Source of the DNA: Corbicula japonica | Lineage: Eukaryota; Mollusca; Bivalvia; Venerida; Cyrenidae | Direction: 5' to 3' | Assembly (NCBI GenBank): GCA_038501625.1 | Contig: JAZAYU010000019.1 | Span: 1,510,501 to 1,574,500 of the forward strand | DNA: 64,000 nt | In this document: positions 45,516 through 56,820 of the stretch, one piece after another | How positions within the stretch are numbered: the first letter of the stretch is position 1 | Layout of the letters: each line of letters starts with the position of its first letter | Notes under the pieces: model-generated | Told to the model about the DNA's origin: nothing | The model's database searches: none | What the model saw: only the letters and a program-made list of their open reading frames with translations | Translations under genes and position numbers: made by a program

Positions 45516-46020
45516 GGTTTTGTTTTGGTCTCTTTAAGATTGGTGATATTGTAGAATTTGTTTTAGCCCTGTGTCAGCCCACTCGAATTGATCCCTAAAC
45601 AGTCACTTACATAGAAATGTTTGTATAATTTCAGAAATTATGGTTCATGAAAAATAAGTCTTGTATTTTCTGTTCCTCTTACATGTAACTCATCAAGAAC
45701 TTGCTTTATATTTCACTGAAGTAAAAGCATGTCCCAACAATCTAAAATGCCTGATGTATGCATGGTCCTTTAACTGAAATACAGGAAAACAAGAGATTTT
45801 ACTGTATGTGATGAATGCCCCCAAGTTATTACTTGTAATTTAAAGGTCAACTGGAAAGGGCAGAAAAAACAATGGAACATTACCATCTAGTGCGGCAGGT
45901 TATTTAAAAGTCTTTCAATACATCAGAAAGTTGCAGCCAAGAGATGATCAACAATACTCTGTACCAAGTTTGATTATGCTACAATGTAGCTCAGGTAGTT
46001 TTAGAGATAATTGCCCAAGG
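45516..46020 (-). other. 5' flank of gene C
   Basis: Resembles 16300-16720 upstream of gene B in scattered blocks. No promoter motif can be assigned. Confidence 0.4.
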
Positions 46021-46148
46021 TTATAAAACTGAGCATGGAAACCAGTCTCAAATCTCAAGCATCTGATTGGCTGAAATGGCGACTGGTCGCCATTTCAGCC
46101 AATCAGATGCTTGAGATTTGAGACTGGTTTCCAAACTCAGTTTTATAA
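46021..46148. repeat. Nearly perfect 128-bp snap-back repeat
   Basis: Arms of about 63 bp, from TTATAAAACTGAG to CTCAGTTTTATAA, with a 2-base centre (GGCGAC-TG-GTCGCC). Only one or two mismatches (CATGG versus CCAAA near the outer part). Probably a tiny MITE; it would extrude a hairpin when single-stranded. Confidence 0.9.
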
Positions 46149-47170
46149 CATTCAACCAATGTCATTATCATAATGTTGAGTTGGTTTTTGATTATATGAT
46201 GTCATTGATGACCTTTTCACTTATGTCATTGAAACTGTTGTTAGTTAACATTCTGATTAAAATATTTAAATTTTATTCATGAAATACCAACACTATGTCA
46301 AGTTTGACATGTTTGATGGCTATAGCTTAGATCTGAATCTGCCATATACTCCAGACCCTTTTAACACTGTATTACATGGAGTGCGCAGTCTGAATATTTT
46401 GGGAGTAGCATTAAGGTTTAAATTAAAAGATTTAAATTTTAGTGGTAGTTTGGGTTGGTTCCTGTAATTTACCCGATGACTCCTTACAAGCTGAAAAACA
46501 AGAAGAAGCTTACAGGAAGCTGGAAGTGTTTGTCTTTAATTTGGTTTACCCAGGGTACTACAAGAAAAAAGATGAATAATAGATGATGATTGAATGATGT
46601 GGATGAGAAACAAATGGTCTGATGGGGATGAAAGATGAGGATGAAGGTTGATGATTATTTGCAGCACTCTGGGTTAGAAACAATGGCTTAAATCTGAATT
46701 CTGAGGTGTCCAGATATTCTGAGTGAAAAAGTCAGGATTTTCACAAATAAATCTGGATTTTCTCAACTTACAGATGAATTAATGTTTAGTTACTGGTGTC
46801 AGCTGAAAGACAAATAAAAGATCTATCAATGGCAATCAACATTTGTTTGGTAAGTTTCAATTTTGTCTTTGAAACTGACATGCAACTGGGATAATGTTTT
46901 TTAAGGTCATCTGTTTATGTTGTTTCCTTGTTATGTTAAGATAATTTAGGATATAGAGAAATATACTTTTTTTAAATGGGGATATTTTGTGTTCTTATGG
47001 ATTGTAGTTGTATCTTAGGGCTGTGGATAGTCGGGCAAGTGGCGATCCGATCTGATCCACAATTCAGGACAGATGATTCACAAATCGATTCACGAATCCC
47101 TAGTTAAAATGATTATGCACATGGCGATAAGTTTCACTTACGATAGTGTAGATTTCGTGGCATCTTTTCA
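46149..47170. other. Intergenic, GATGA-rich low complexity, no gene
   Basis: 46575-46660 is rich in GATGA words. A 62-codon plus frame at 46279 has no domain. Confidence 0.4.
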
Positions 47171-48867
47171 CAGGGTTTCCCCCAGGATTTCAGGAAGGGT
47201 CGTCGCAGCATAGACTCATTTTATCCATTTTGTCGCGTGCTGCAACGCGGTGTTTAATTTTCAGTCTTGTGTATTTTTTGCTTCTCATTTAAATAAATAA
47301 ATGAAAAAAATAAATTTTGTTTTTATTCTTAAGTGGCTTTATTCATTTAAAGCCTTATAAATGACATAAATGTTAATAATAAATGTGTAATCTCACACAC
47401 TGTTCTGTGGCTGCTGTAGGTTAACAGATTTATAACAAAGATTCAAAAGTCATAAATTAAATTCTTACACCAAAAAATCTTATGCTTTTTTAAATTGAAA
47501 CACAAATCCTAATTATATTACAATCACTGAAATTCCTCAGATCCGATCATTTGTAATTAGATCTAATATCAATTAGAAATATTTATGAACACAAAAACTA
47601 AAATAAATGGAAATTACAATATAATGTGCTTATTTGTAATTATATAAAGATGTTTCAGGAAAACTAAAAGCAATTTTTTTCAATAAAACATTTTTTGATG
47701 GTGGAAACTACGCAGTTGCACTTTTTATTACCTCCCTTTTTTCAAGATCGACAAAACTTGCACGAACCGCGCTCTTTTTCTGTAATCGCCGTTCCTTCTC
47801 AAATACAGAACAAACGGACGGCGAATATCACATTTTGCGTTTTTGATTGCAATTAAAACTCGTATAATTTACTAATTATACCTAACGGTGCAAAAAAGAA
47901 ATGATGCGCCATGCCTTCTCAATTAAAGGACAATAGGAACGCGAATAATAACTCGCGCGGTTTTTATTAAAAAACTTCTATAATTTACACAAACTTGATG
48001 CGCCATGCTTTCTCTGATACGTAAGCCCAACAAAAAAATTATCGTACCATTGTCCCGTTTGCAAAACGTGTAATAAAATCGATCAATTTAACTGCGCTAT
48101 GTCTGAGAAAGAAAAATTATAACCGTAAACGTCTTCTGAAGTCGATCTACTGTATGACGTCATTTGTGTAAACTTTCGCTGCGGCATATGACAATATTGA
48201 ATGTTTTCTGGATGTTACAGCGTATTTTGGTTTGAAAATGTGTTTCAAGTGTTTCTCTTTTGTTCTGGGGATGTTATAAGATCAAACCGACGGTGTTCTG
48301 AGAACGATGTTAGCGTCTAGGTTATTTTGTTTTCGATTTAATCGAAATGAAAATGACTTTGTAGCTGCTGATGAATTTCTTTAGAGGCTATGTTACGGAA
48401 TAATCAAGATGTCAGAAAGTTATATTTTCCGTGGATATTATCAAAAAGGGGATGCTTTAGTTCCTTCCTTCTTTGCTCGAAATGGCCAGATGGCAGAAGT
48501 AAGTCATTTTTATAAAGTTTTGTTCTGATTACTGACAACGTGGACGAATAGTGATTCGGCTACGGTTTATATCACAAGCAGTCATAATCAACTGTCGCCA
48601 ACATGTGGGCGGAGCCGATATGCTTTATCCATCAGTTCTTGTTACTGATTGGTTAACTCGCAAAGCTGATGACGCTGTCAATTATTGGCGCGATCAGCTG
48701 TCTCTTGTTTATTAAGAAAAGAGTTTTTATACTGATGCAATGAACAGGTACTAAAGTCGCTGCGGGAGATAAAGTATGTCGGACAAATTATGGCATGTCG
48801 CAAATTGGGTCCTGAAATTATGGCTTGTCCCATGTGACTAGCGAAAATGGCCTGGGGGGAAACCCTG
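47171..48867. mobile_element. hAT-like non-autonomous element
   Basis: Ends are inverted: CAGGGTTTCCCCCAGG at 47171 and CCTGGGGGGAAACCCTG ending at 48867. CAGGG starts are common in hAT elements. The right flank is TTTCGTGT; on the left TTTCGTGG occurs at 47153-47160, 10 bases away from the terminus. It is compatible with an 8-bp hAT target duplication only if 10 bases of filler intervene. No hAT transposase is seen. Confidence 0.55.
48409..48498 (+). CDS. Candidate first coding exon inside the hAT-like element
   Basis: A 30-codon frame starts MSESYIFRGYYQKGDALVPS and ends NGQMAE at a strong GAA|GTAAGT donor. A CRE-like TGACGTCA lies about 250 bp upstream (near 48154). No second exon was found before the element end at 48867. 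It may be a captured 5' gene fragment; function unknown. Confidence 0.3.
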
Positions 48868-49334
48868 TTTCGTGTGATTCGGCAAGTTTGTCCACCAGTA
48901 TAGTACCACATTAATGCCATGTTCTTCATCTTTTATTTAAATACCGAAGTATTTCCATACCTTTGGGAGGCAGGTTTTTGAAGCATACAGGCTATGGAGG
49001 TAATGGCCTGATTACACAGATGAATTAGTGACGTTGGTAATTAGCGCCAGGACTGAGTATTTTAAATGGCATTGTTTACTTACAAACTTCCTTGGATAAA
49101 TTTGTTAAAATATTTGAAACCTTATTCGATATTTGTAAATGTAATGTAACATTAATGAAGAAATTGTTTTGATGGCTTTTGTCCAAATCTAACAGTAAAG
49201 CTAACATAACATCGGTCACGTAACTCTCACAAATCAATGTCACAAAGCGGAATATTTGTACCTGATTTTCTGAAAGGATTGATGGATATCCGAGTAATCG
49301 GATACTCTCCGCAGCACTATTGTATCGGATTACA
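48868..49334. other. Intergenic, no gene recognised
   Basis: No domain or repeat end seen; a 92-codon minus frame (49076-49354) runs into the next element and is not supported. Confidence 0.4.
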
Positions 49335-49434
49335 GTCAAAACGGCCTCACGCAAAAACGGCCTCAGGTTAAAACGGCCTCATTTTGGTTAAAACGGCCTC
49401 ACTTTCAGAAAAATATTGGTTAAAACGGCCTCAC
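49335..49434 (+). repeat. Terminal minisatellite, left end
   Basis: Units of 16-25 bp ending AAAACGGCCTCA, with spacers CGC, GG, TTTTGG and CTTTCAGAAAAATATTGG. Confidence 0.9.
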
Positions 49435-51105
49435 TATTTTTTAAGTAGATGACCCTTGTTTGAATTAAATTTTTTAAAGATGTTGTAGTAAATTGATGTG
49501 AAGAAAGAAATAGACACAACAAATTATTGCCATTATCTTATTACTCATGTGCGCATTTGAAAAGATTTTTTGTGTTGTTTAGATTTTGTGAATTTATGTA
49601 ATTTAAATAGAACGAGAATTTTTTCTAGTTACTGTTCTAACGTGTGTATATAAATGCAAAATGAAGATACATTTATGTGTGCAAAGGTTCATTAAGTGGC
49701 ATTTTGCTGTTACAGAGATTTTGATATTTTTATTTTACTGATGTCAGTGCAATGACAACTCAAGACGGCCCTTAATTCAGAAAAACATTTCAAACAGAAT
49801 ACTGGAGAATGTGTACATTGATAATTAAATAAACACGGAAGGCAAAGAATAATATGTTTAATTAATATACCAAAAGTTTAATGATGAACAAAAATATATC
49901 AAAGTAAAGATTTAACTACATTTGTAATTAGCATTAGTTGCTTCTATACACCATTATTAATAGACCATCTGGGCAAATGGCGATCTTGTAGAATTTCAGT
50001 TCACACACGCGTAAAGAGTCCTTCACACCTATTCAACATGACACCATTATTTTTGGGACAGACTGGCAAGTGAGAATATCCTGTCAATTACTGGCAATTA
50101 ACAGTAACGGGATGGTATTCAAAATTGTATTACACAGTGTGATTTTAAGTTCTTAAAGAAATTGATGATGATTAAACTGAAGAAAAGTTATTAAATAAAA
50201 TTAACAAAATCGGTAACATATATCCCATGTCGTAACACCTATGCAATGTCCTCTCTTCCATTTTTCTAACAACATTAACATTTGCGCTGTCCCAGTCAAA
50301 CATTATTTTAATGGAAAACAAAATGAAATATTCATAAAAATGTAACAATTACTTTAAATCATTTACTAAATAAACGAATTGCAAAGTAGTTTCCTTATAA
50401 ATTTTAATTGATGCGGAAATAGAAGATTATATAAGTGATGAGAAATATTTTCTTTAACAAATACAGATCTAGTTCAGAAACAGACTGCCTTTTTTAATTT
50501 TCTTAAAATTTTTAATTTAAAAACATACTTCTATTATCACTAAAGTTATTTAATCCCATTATTTTTATTGTCATTATCACTATCAATTATTGTTTAGTAG
50601 TTTAGTGAAAATTACTGTTAGAAATTTGTTAATCTATATTAACATCTGTAATATAATAATTATTAAATATTAACAGGATTAAATTAGGTTTTCCTTAAAA
50701 AAAATAAAGCATGCTGTTTTACAAAGAAATGTAACATAATTACCGGTATAATAAATATCTACTAATAATTACATAGACACCTGCACAAATTAGTATGATA
50801 ATCAAATAATGTCATCAAGGATGCGCGGTGGTAGATTAAAGTTGGCGAAATTAACCAAACTGAAGACTGGATGTCTTTTTCAATGAACAGTATGCATTAA
50901 TTTGATATTGGACAATCATTGTTTTTGATGAAAATAAAACAAGTATTAATAACTAAATTTGACCAATCACGGAATAAATTAACTTGTATATAAAGAACAA
51001 ACCAAGAATTAAACGAATTGACATGTACTCATCAAGAGTATTAAACCAGTATGAAAGATACCTAATTTTTTTTGCTAATATAATATTTAAAATTTATTTT
51101 CAAAT

Positions 51106-51272
51106 TGAGGCCGTTTTGACCAAAAAGTGAGGCAGTTTTAACTAAAAGTGAGGCCGTTTTGACTAAAAGTGAGGCCGTTTTAACCAAAAAATAAAAATGT
51201 GAGGCCGTCTTGACCAAATAGTGAGGCCGTTTTAACCAAAATGAGGCCGTTTTAACTTGAGGCCGTTTTAAC
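51106..51272 (-). repeat. Terminal minisatellite, right end
   Basis: Eight inverted units of TGAGGCCGTTTTAACCAAAA with substitutions. Its minus-strand reading gives a repeated KTAS frame, an artefact of the repeat. Confidence 0.9.
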
Positions 51273-51639
51273 CAGCATCTCACCTGTTTGTTAGCTGAAA
51301 ATGGCCAAACATGACACTAGAGTTCTGTTAAGCTTATGTAGCTCTACTGACATACTTGCCAGAAAAGGAACATGATACCAGGATAAAAACATCCAATAAG
51401 ATTCAGACGATACCGAGTGATTTTGATCGTTGTCTTTTAGTTTACAGGTTTAGGTCTAAAACACGACAGCAGGATAATTTTGTAAGAAAATCCATTTCCA
51501 CAGCAATTTGGCACGTTGGTTCAGGTTGCTTAAATGATTAAAATGCGCAACATTTATTTAATCAAATGACACAAGTTAAATAGAAGATTTACCCAATGGA
51601 AAAAATATGAATATACTCGTTAATTCACTCGTGCATGGA

Positions 51640-52735
51640 TCGTCTGGTGGAAGTGTTGTTGTTGTTGTAAATAATAAAATTAACCCAAAGAAAAAAATGT
51701 ATATTGCCACCTGTATGTGGCATCGACTGCCTCACTGCGCGTGTCCCTACCGATGTTGACAATCGTGTCGTAATTTATTGATAACGACTAAATAAGAGCC
51801 TATACCACAAGGCCTAAACATTGCAAATAGACTTGGAACATGATTTGACCGAATCGTAACATAAAACTAAATGATATCCGAAATGCTGTTTGTTTGTTTG
51901 TTTTTTTGTTCAATAGATGAAACACGACGAATATTAAACTATTGCAGGCTCTGTTTGACTGAGCCTGTTCATGGGATGTAATGGAAATCGTAACATAAAA
52001 CTAAATGATATCCAAAATGTAGTTTTTTTGTTCAATCGATGAAACACGACGAATATTAAACGACTGCAGGCTCTGTTTGACTGAGCCTGTTCATGGGATG
52101 TAATGGAAATGCATATTGTTGTCCACGCTGCTTATCCACGGACTGAGCGATACTCATTATTTACACAAATATGTCATATTTTAAAATCATCTGATCCAGG
52201 ACTTTTTCTCTACACCATTTAATAAAAATGATAGCTTGCTAAACAATGTGTGTACTAGTAACTTAAATATCAATTTCAGAAACAATGCAAATAAGATTAA
52301 AGAAATGATCTAGAATATTGGAATCTGTTATCATGGCAAATACCTTTTGAAATTGAGAACAGAACTAAAATAAATGAAATATTCTTATCTGGAATGGCCA
52401 CATCCAGTCTAAAACACAGCCTCCCAACAAAGCTAAAAAGGAGAGTGGGTTATAAAATGACCGGTTTCAATAAAGACATCACAAAAAAATCGAAAATGAA
52501 AACGCAAGGGAATATTGCCTTGAAACGGACAGTGGCAAAAAAGGCACTGGAGTTCAAACCAGTTTATAGGGTACACCAACCTCACACTTACCCCCAACCG
52601 GTTCTCATATGAACAAAACAAACAAATAAAAGTTGTCTTGGTAAATTTGCTCCAACGTACCACACATCAACTCGACAATGTTGCATGCAAAAGCACATAA
52701 ACATATAAAACATAAGAAGCAAATAGCATTGTCGA
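51640..52735 (+). repeat. Dispersed repeat family X, copy 4
   Basis: Longest copy: GTTGTTGTTGTTGTAAATAA near the start, TACACCATTTAATAAAAATG in the middle, AATGGCCACATCCAGTCTAA, AGTGGCAAAAAAGGCACTGG, AGTTCAAACCAGT and ACACCAACCTCACACTTACC near the end. Interrupted by a local duplication at 51853-52112. Confidence 0.6.
51853..52112 (+). repeat. Tandem duplication, unit about 130 bp
   Basis: Two copies from CGTAACATAAAACTAAATGA to CATGGGATGTAATGGAAAT. The first has a longer GTTTGTTTG run. They contain the short palindrome AGGCTCTGTTTGACTGAGCC. Confidence 0.9.
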
Positions 52736-53204
52736 TCAAAAAAGATACAAGTTTTATTTGAAGATTATCTCAACATGGTTAGATGCCACTTAAACTGGTC
52801 AATGTTTAATGGCCATACATAAAGGGCTTTTATACTGACCTATTCTTACAGCTGCATGTCCTTGGAATAGTCTCAATAATTCGATTCCCAAGTACAGACC
52901 CATTATACAAACTGACTTTTTATAGATGCCCGCCCTTTATGTCTCAAGCAGTGAGGATCAATCACACTGCTTTAAATTCCCATTTTTTTCACTGCCTCTT
53001 AAAAATTTCAGCCTGCCTCTTGAATATTTCAGCCTGCCTCTTGAAAATTTCAGCACTGCTATGTTTATTTGTTGTTATAAAAAAATAATAATACCTAAAG
53101 TATCAATAAAATGAAAAATATTCCACACAAAAAATTTTAAACTTACTATTGTTTATGCCGTTTACATGTTGATTTTAATGTGATAACCAATGAAAGCGTC
53201 CCTT
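52736..53204. other. Intergenic, short CTGCCTCTTGAAAATTTCAG repeat
   Basis: Four copies of a 20-24-bp unit with CACTGCCTCTT or CCTGCCTCTTG and TTTCAG lie at 52990-53060. No gene. Confidence 0.5.
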
Positions 53205-53572
53205 TTAAAAATCGATAATCTACAATCAGGTAGACTTTTAGCGGTGAAACATAAAAACTGTTGACATGTGTGGAGGTTTATAATTTTTTTTCATTAGAAA
53301 CGAACAAGTTTCTTAACAAGTATCACATAATTATATTGATTCTAATGGAATAAGCATTTCAGGTATGAATTTTTTTTAAAGATATACAAGGTTTATAAAA
53401 CTTTTTGAAGCCATTGAAAGTTGCGACACAGATTCTTATCGCTGGCTTATACATATAGAATGAAAATTTTCCGAATTGATTTGAATGCAAACTGGGTTGA
53501 TCACGAAGGGCGGACATCATATATATCAAAAAAGCCCTTGTTGTGCACAATTAGTTGTGCTAGTCCTTGGAA
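53205..53572 (+). repeat. Dispersed repeat shared with 12240-12592
   Basis: Lies 245 bp before the MULE-type coding region and matches the 12.2-kb copy over its length, so it may be the 5' non-coding part of that element family. Minus-strand frames of 62-63 codons in both copies do not keep the same frame throughout. Confidence 0.6.
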
Positions 53573-53816
53573 TTGTTCATTATTTATATGATTTATTTGT
53601 ACTGTCTCTGACAAATTTCAAAAACATGTCTTCCGGCTTGTGGGTTCCAATTACAACGGTCGAACATTTCTTAGCTCAATCAAACCGAAGTTCCCTTTTC
53701 ATCTATTTGTGTACTTTGGTGATAGTGAAGCTTATAAATCATTACCACATAAAAATCGGACTAAAAATCACAGACCTCATAAAAGAACAAAACCTTCTGT
53801 AATAAAGGAAATATAA

Positions 53817-54950
53817 GACCGCTGCTTAACAGAAAATCCCACGGCTTTACATGACAAAATGATAAGTGAAACAGACTCCAGTGAATGTATTAATGGTGTA
53901 GCTGTTCCGCAAAATTTTACTCAAATAAAAAACATAAAAGCAGGAGTAAACAGAAATGCTAAATTAACTCGCGATTCTTTTTATAACCTACATTTATTGG
54001 TAGACCAACTAGAAAATTATATCGTTTACACAAAAACTGTACCTGATCTAGAAGTCATTGTAGGTAATAAAGACATTTTTGAGGAAGTAAATAAATTGTT
54101 ACAAACTAAAGATATTGAATTAGAAATATATTATGATACTACGTTTAATCTAGGGGATTTTTATGTCTCAGCTGCAGCAGTCCAGCATCATATGAGAAAC
54201 CAGTAATTCGATTGCCTAGATGATACATGAGCGTAAATTTCAAACTTGTCATGAAAACTTTATTGTTGACCTGAAGAAAAAAATACCATCACTAGCTTCT
54301 AAAGGCATAACAATAGTTTCAGATGGAGAAAAGGGTTTTAAACAGCAATTACCAAATTCTGCAGTTTTAATTTGCTGGAACCATATTCTAAACGATGTAA
54401 AATTTTGGCTTTCTAAACATGGAGAAAATTCAGATGATAAAAAAATATATGACCAGCATTTAAGGGAATTATTAAGATGTGAAAATGAAAATGATTTTGA
54501 TGAAAAACTTACAGAATTTAAGAAGGTTTGGAGCCAGTCATTTGTTGAGTATTTTGAAAATAATTTATTGTCAGACATAAAAAATCATGCAGCACGATGG
54601 ATCTTAGAACAAAAAGAAGTGTATAACCCTTACTCCGGAATCACAAACAATGTAAGTGAAAATCTAAATGCTAAACTTAAAAGACTAATTGAATACAAAG
54701 AAATAGCAATATATGATATTATTTTATTTCTTTATTATTCGCAAGGAAATGATTTGCATAACTTAATAAAAGCGTTTTGTGGTGAAAGTGAATGGACTTT
54801 AAAAAACAACTATCAATTTGCAAGACTAGATATAGATACAGTTACTCTTCCAAAAAATATATTTCACCCAGATAAATTGATACATGTTATTAAAGGCGAC
54901 AAGCTCGGTCTAGAAAAACCAAATGATTTAGCTGAAACACTTGAAAATAA
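53817..54950 (+). pseudogene. MULE-type DDE transposase, frameshifted
   Basis: The frame is open upstream of the first ATG (RCLTENPTALHDKM). DDE core: YYDTTFNLGDFYVS (first Asp), then after a break at about 54190-54215 MIHERKFQTCHENF, ITIVSDGEKGF (second Asp), LICWNHILNDVK (Cys-x2-His) and NNVSENLNAKLKRL (Glu). This order and the C-x2-H motif are those of Mutator-like (MULE) transposases. The catalytic triad is intact; two closely spaced frame changes near 54.2 kb are the only lesions in this part. It acts in the nucleus to cut and join element ends. N-terminal DNA-binding domain not identified. Confidence 0.8.
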
Positions 54951-54959
54951 ACCCTCTAA

Positions 54960-55351
54960 ACTTTCACCAGCAATGGCAATATCATTTGAAAATGGAACCA
55001 ACTTTTACATCTCCTGCATGCCAAATTCATCATACACACAACGATCACTGGATTTGCTCTATTTTTGTTGATAATGAAATTTACCTTTTAGACAGCTTAG
55101 GGAATGACAGAGAAAATATTATACCTGACGGATTAAAAATACAATTGTCACAAATTTATGGTAGAAACTTAAAATCGATTTCTTTAATTGTTCCCAGTGT
55201 CCAAAAACAATCAAACAGTGTAGATTGTGGCCTTTTTGCAATTGCATTTGCGACACATTTTTGTTTAAGTGGAAAACTTAGTTTAGATACTATTTTTGAT
55301 TCAAAAAAGTTTATAGAACATTTACTTGCTTGTTTTGAAGATACAAAATGA
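54960..55351 (+). pseudogene. Ulp1-like cysteine protease domain of the same element
   Basis: Continues the transposase after a one-base shift around 54950-55035. The catalytic set is visible in order: His in HNDHWICSIF, Asp in EIYLLDSLGN, Gln in VPSVQKQS, Cys in SVDCGLFAIAF. Ulp1 proteases cleave SUMO-like modifiers; their fusion to transposases is known in several DNA transposon groups. Length (about 130 residues) suits a compact C48-type domain. Confidence 0.8.
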
Positions 55352-55388
55352 CATATTTTCCAACTACTAGCCAAAAATTGGTGGCCGA

Positions 55389-55571
55389 AGATGCAAACAT
55401 GTTAAAACTATCAGCATAGATAATTATTGTATCTGCAATATGCCAGCTTGTCTGGATAACATGGTCCAGTGTGACAAATGTAATTCCTGGTATCATAAAT
55501 ATTGTGTTAATGCACCCGCTGATGTATCCAGGTCTGATGAACAATTTCTTTGTTATGTGTGCAGTGTTTAA
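55389..55571 (+). pseudogene. PHD-finger C-terminus of the same element
   Basis: In a third frame the sequence reads CKHVKTISIDNYCICNMPAC, then MVQCDKCNSWYHKYCVNAP and FLCYVCSV stop: a C4HC3 PHD finger with C-x-C, C-x2-C, H-x2-C and C-x2-C. One stop lies upstream of it (TAG near 55370). The order DDE, Ulp1, PHD suggests one original protein. Confidence 0.7.
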
Positions 55572-56309
55572 GTTGTGACAAAAGCGTACACTTAAAAACA
55601 TTATTGTTATGTGAGTAACGTTTCTCAGAAGAGCTACACCATTATAAATATTAGAAATTATATTGCTATCTGTACATTTTGAAATTACAATTTTGCAAAG
55701 CCGTCAAAAAATTTTCAAAATAAAAACAAACAACAAATATGATTAAATTTCAATCTTTAGAAACTTTGGCGTTTTCCAAAAAAAAAAAAATAAATAAAAA
55801 AAGGGCGCGCCATAACGAGAGTGCCTGGATGTAGCTGGACTTTTACATTTTAGTATATTGTGTTTGCAATGTTCTAGTAATTATTTAAATAAATTATTCA
55901 GTAATAACGTAAACGTACAGCTATAACAAAATACTCTCATACAAGCATATGAAATAAATAATTAAATCTGTATGACATTACAATGTTCAGTACGGCGCCG
56001 ACGCGTTTTATAAAAAATGAAATTCTAATTATGTATAAATAAAAATACATAAAAAGGGAACTTTAAAGTACTTGTTTGGTTCGATTTTCAAAATCTATAT
56101 CTTTTTGGAATGCTCAGAGGATGTATAATTAGGTGCACTTTTAAAATAAATATAAAAACGAGGAACTTGTGGGGTACCGCCATGTTTTCCGATGCAGCAA
56201 AAAAAAACCCTCAAATATTTATGAACAAAAAATCATCCATTACTATGCAATAATTAAGTACCCTTAATTGTCCGATTTTTGATATGTTTACCTTTTTAGA
56301 AAACTATAC

Positions 56310-56585
56310 CTGAGATCAATCAGATTTAATCATAATTTGATCACACTTTAATTCATAATCAATCATCAAAATGGTTGTCATTATTACCAGTTAATTATTA
56401 CCTTACTATATTAATTTTCTTCTCTTTTGTTAACTTCTTATTTATTAATTTCCTAATTTCAAAAAAAGCTGTTTGTTCAAAGATCAATCAAACTAATTCA
56501 TTTGATTACACTTAAATCATTCATAAAAAAATAGTCATTATTACCATTTTCATAGTTAATTATTACCTTACCTGTAACCATAGTG
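56310..56585 (+). repeat. Diverged tandem duplication, unit about 160 bp
   Basis: Two copies of a unit with GATCAATCA, TTTGATCACACTT or ATTTGATTACACTT, GTCATTATTACCA and AGTTAATTATTACCTTAC. Confidence 0.7.
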
Positions 56586-56704
56586 AATGGAAACTATTAG
56601 ATTAATTTAACATAATCAATTAAATTTAGCATTAATAAAAGCTTTTTCTTATTTTCTACAGCTTTAAATATTATTATTTTAAACAACAAAAACATTTTCT
56701 ATTC

Positions 56705-56820
56705 ATTTTATGTTGTCTGCGTTTTCTAGTAGGATCTTTATCTATGTTGTCTGCGTTTTTCGCACCTCTTCTTTGTTTATATTGTCTGCAACCTTCTATA
56801 TTCTATATCGTCTGCGTATC
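56705..56820 (+). repeat. Minisatellite with TATGTTGTCTGCGTTTT
   Basis: Four spaced copies of TTGTCTGCG or TCGTCTGCG, unit 35-45 bp. Confidence 0.7.

Larger units (their letters stand above)
49335..51272. mobile_element. Foldback element with minisatellite termini
   Basis: Both ends are arrays of the unit GGTTAAAACGGCCTCA, about five copies at 49335-49434 pointing right and about eight at 51106-51272 pointing left. The middle (about 1.7 kb) is very AT-rich and without coding. Terminal inverted repeats made of tandem units are the hallmark of foldback-type elements (FB, Galileo-like). A 3-base CAG on both sides could be a target duplication, but this is weak. Confidence 0.65.
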
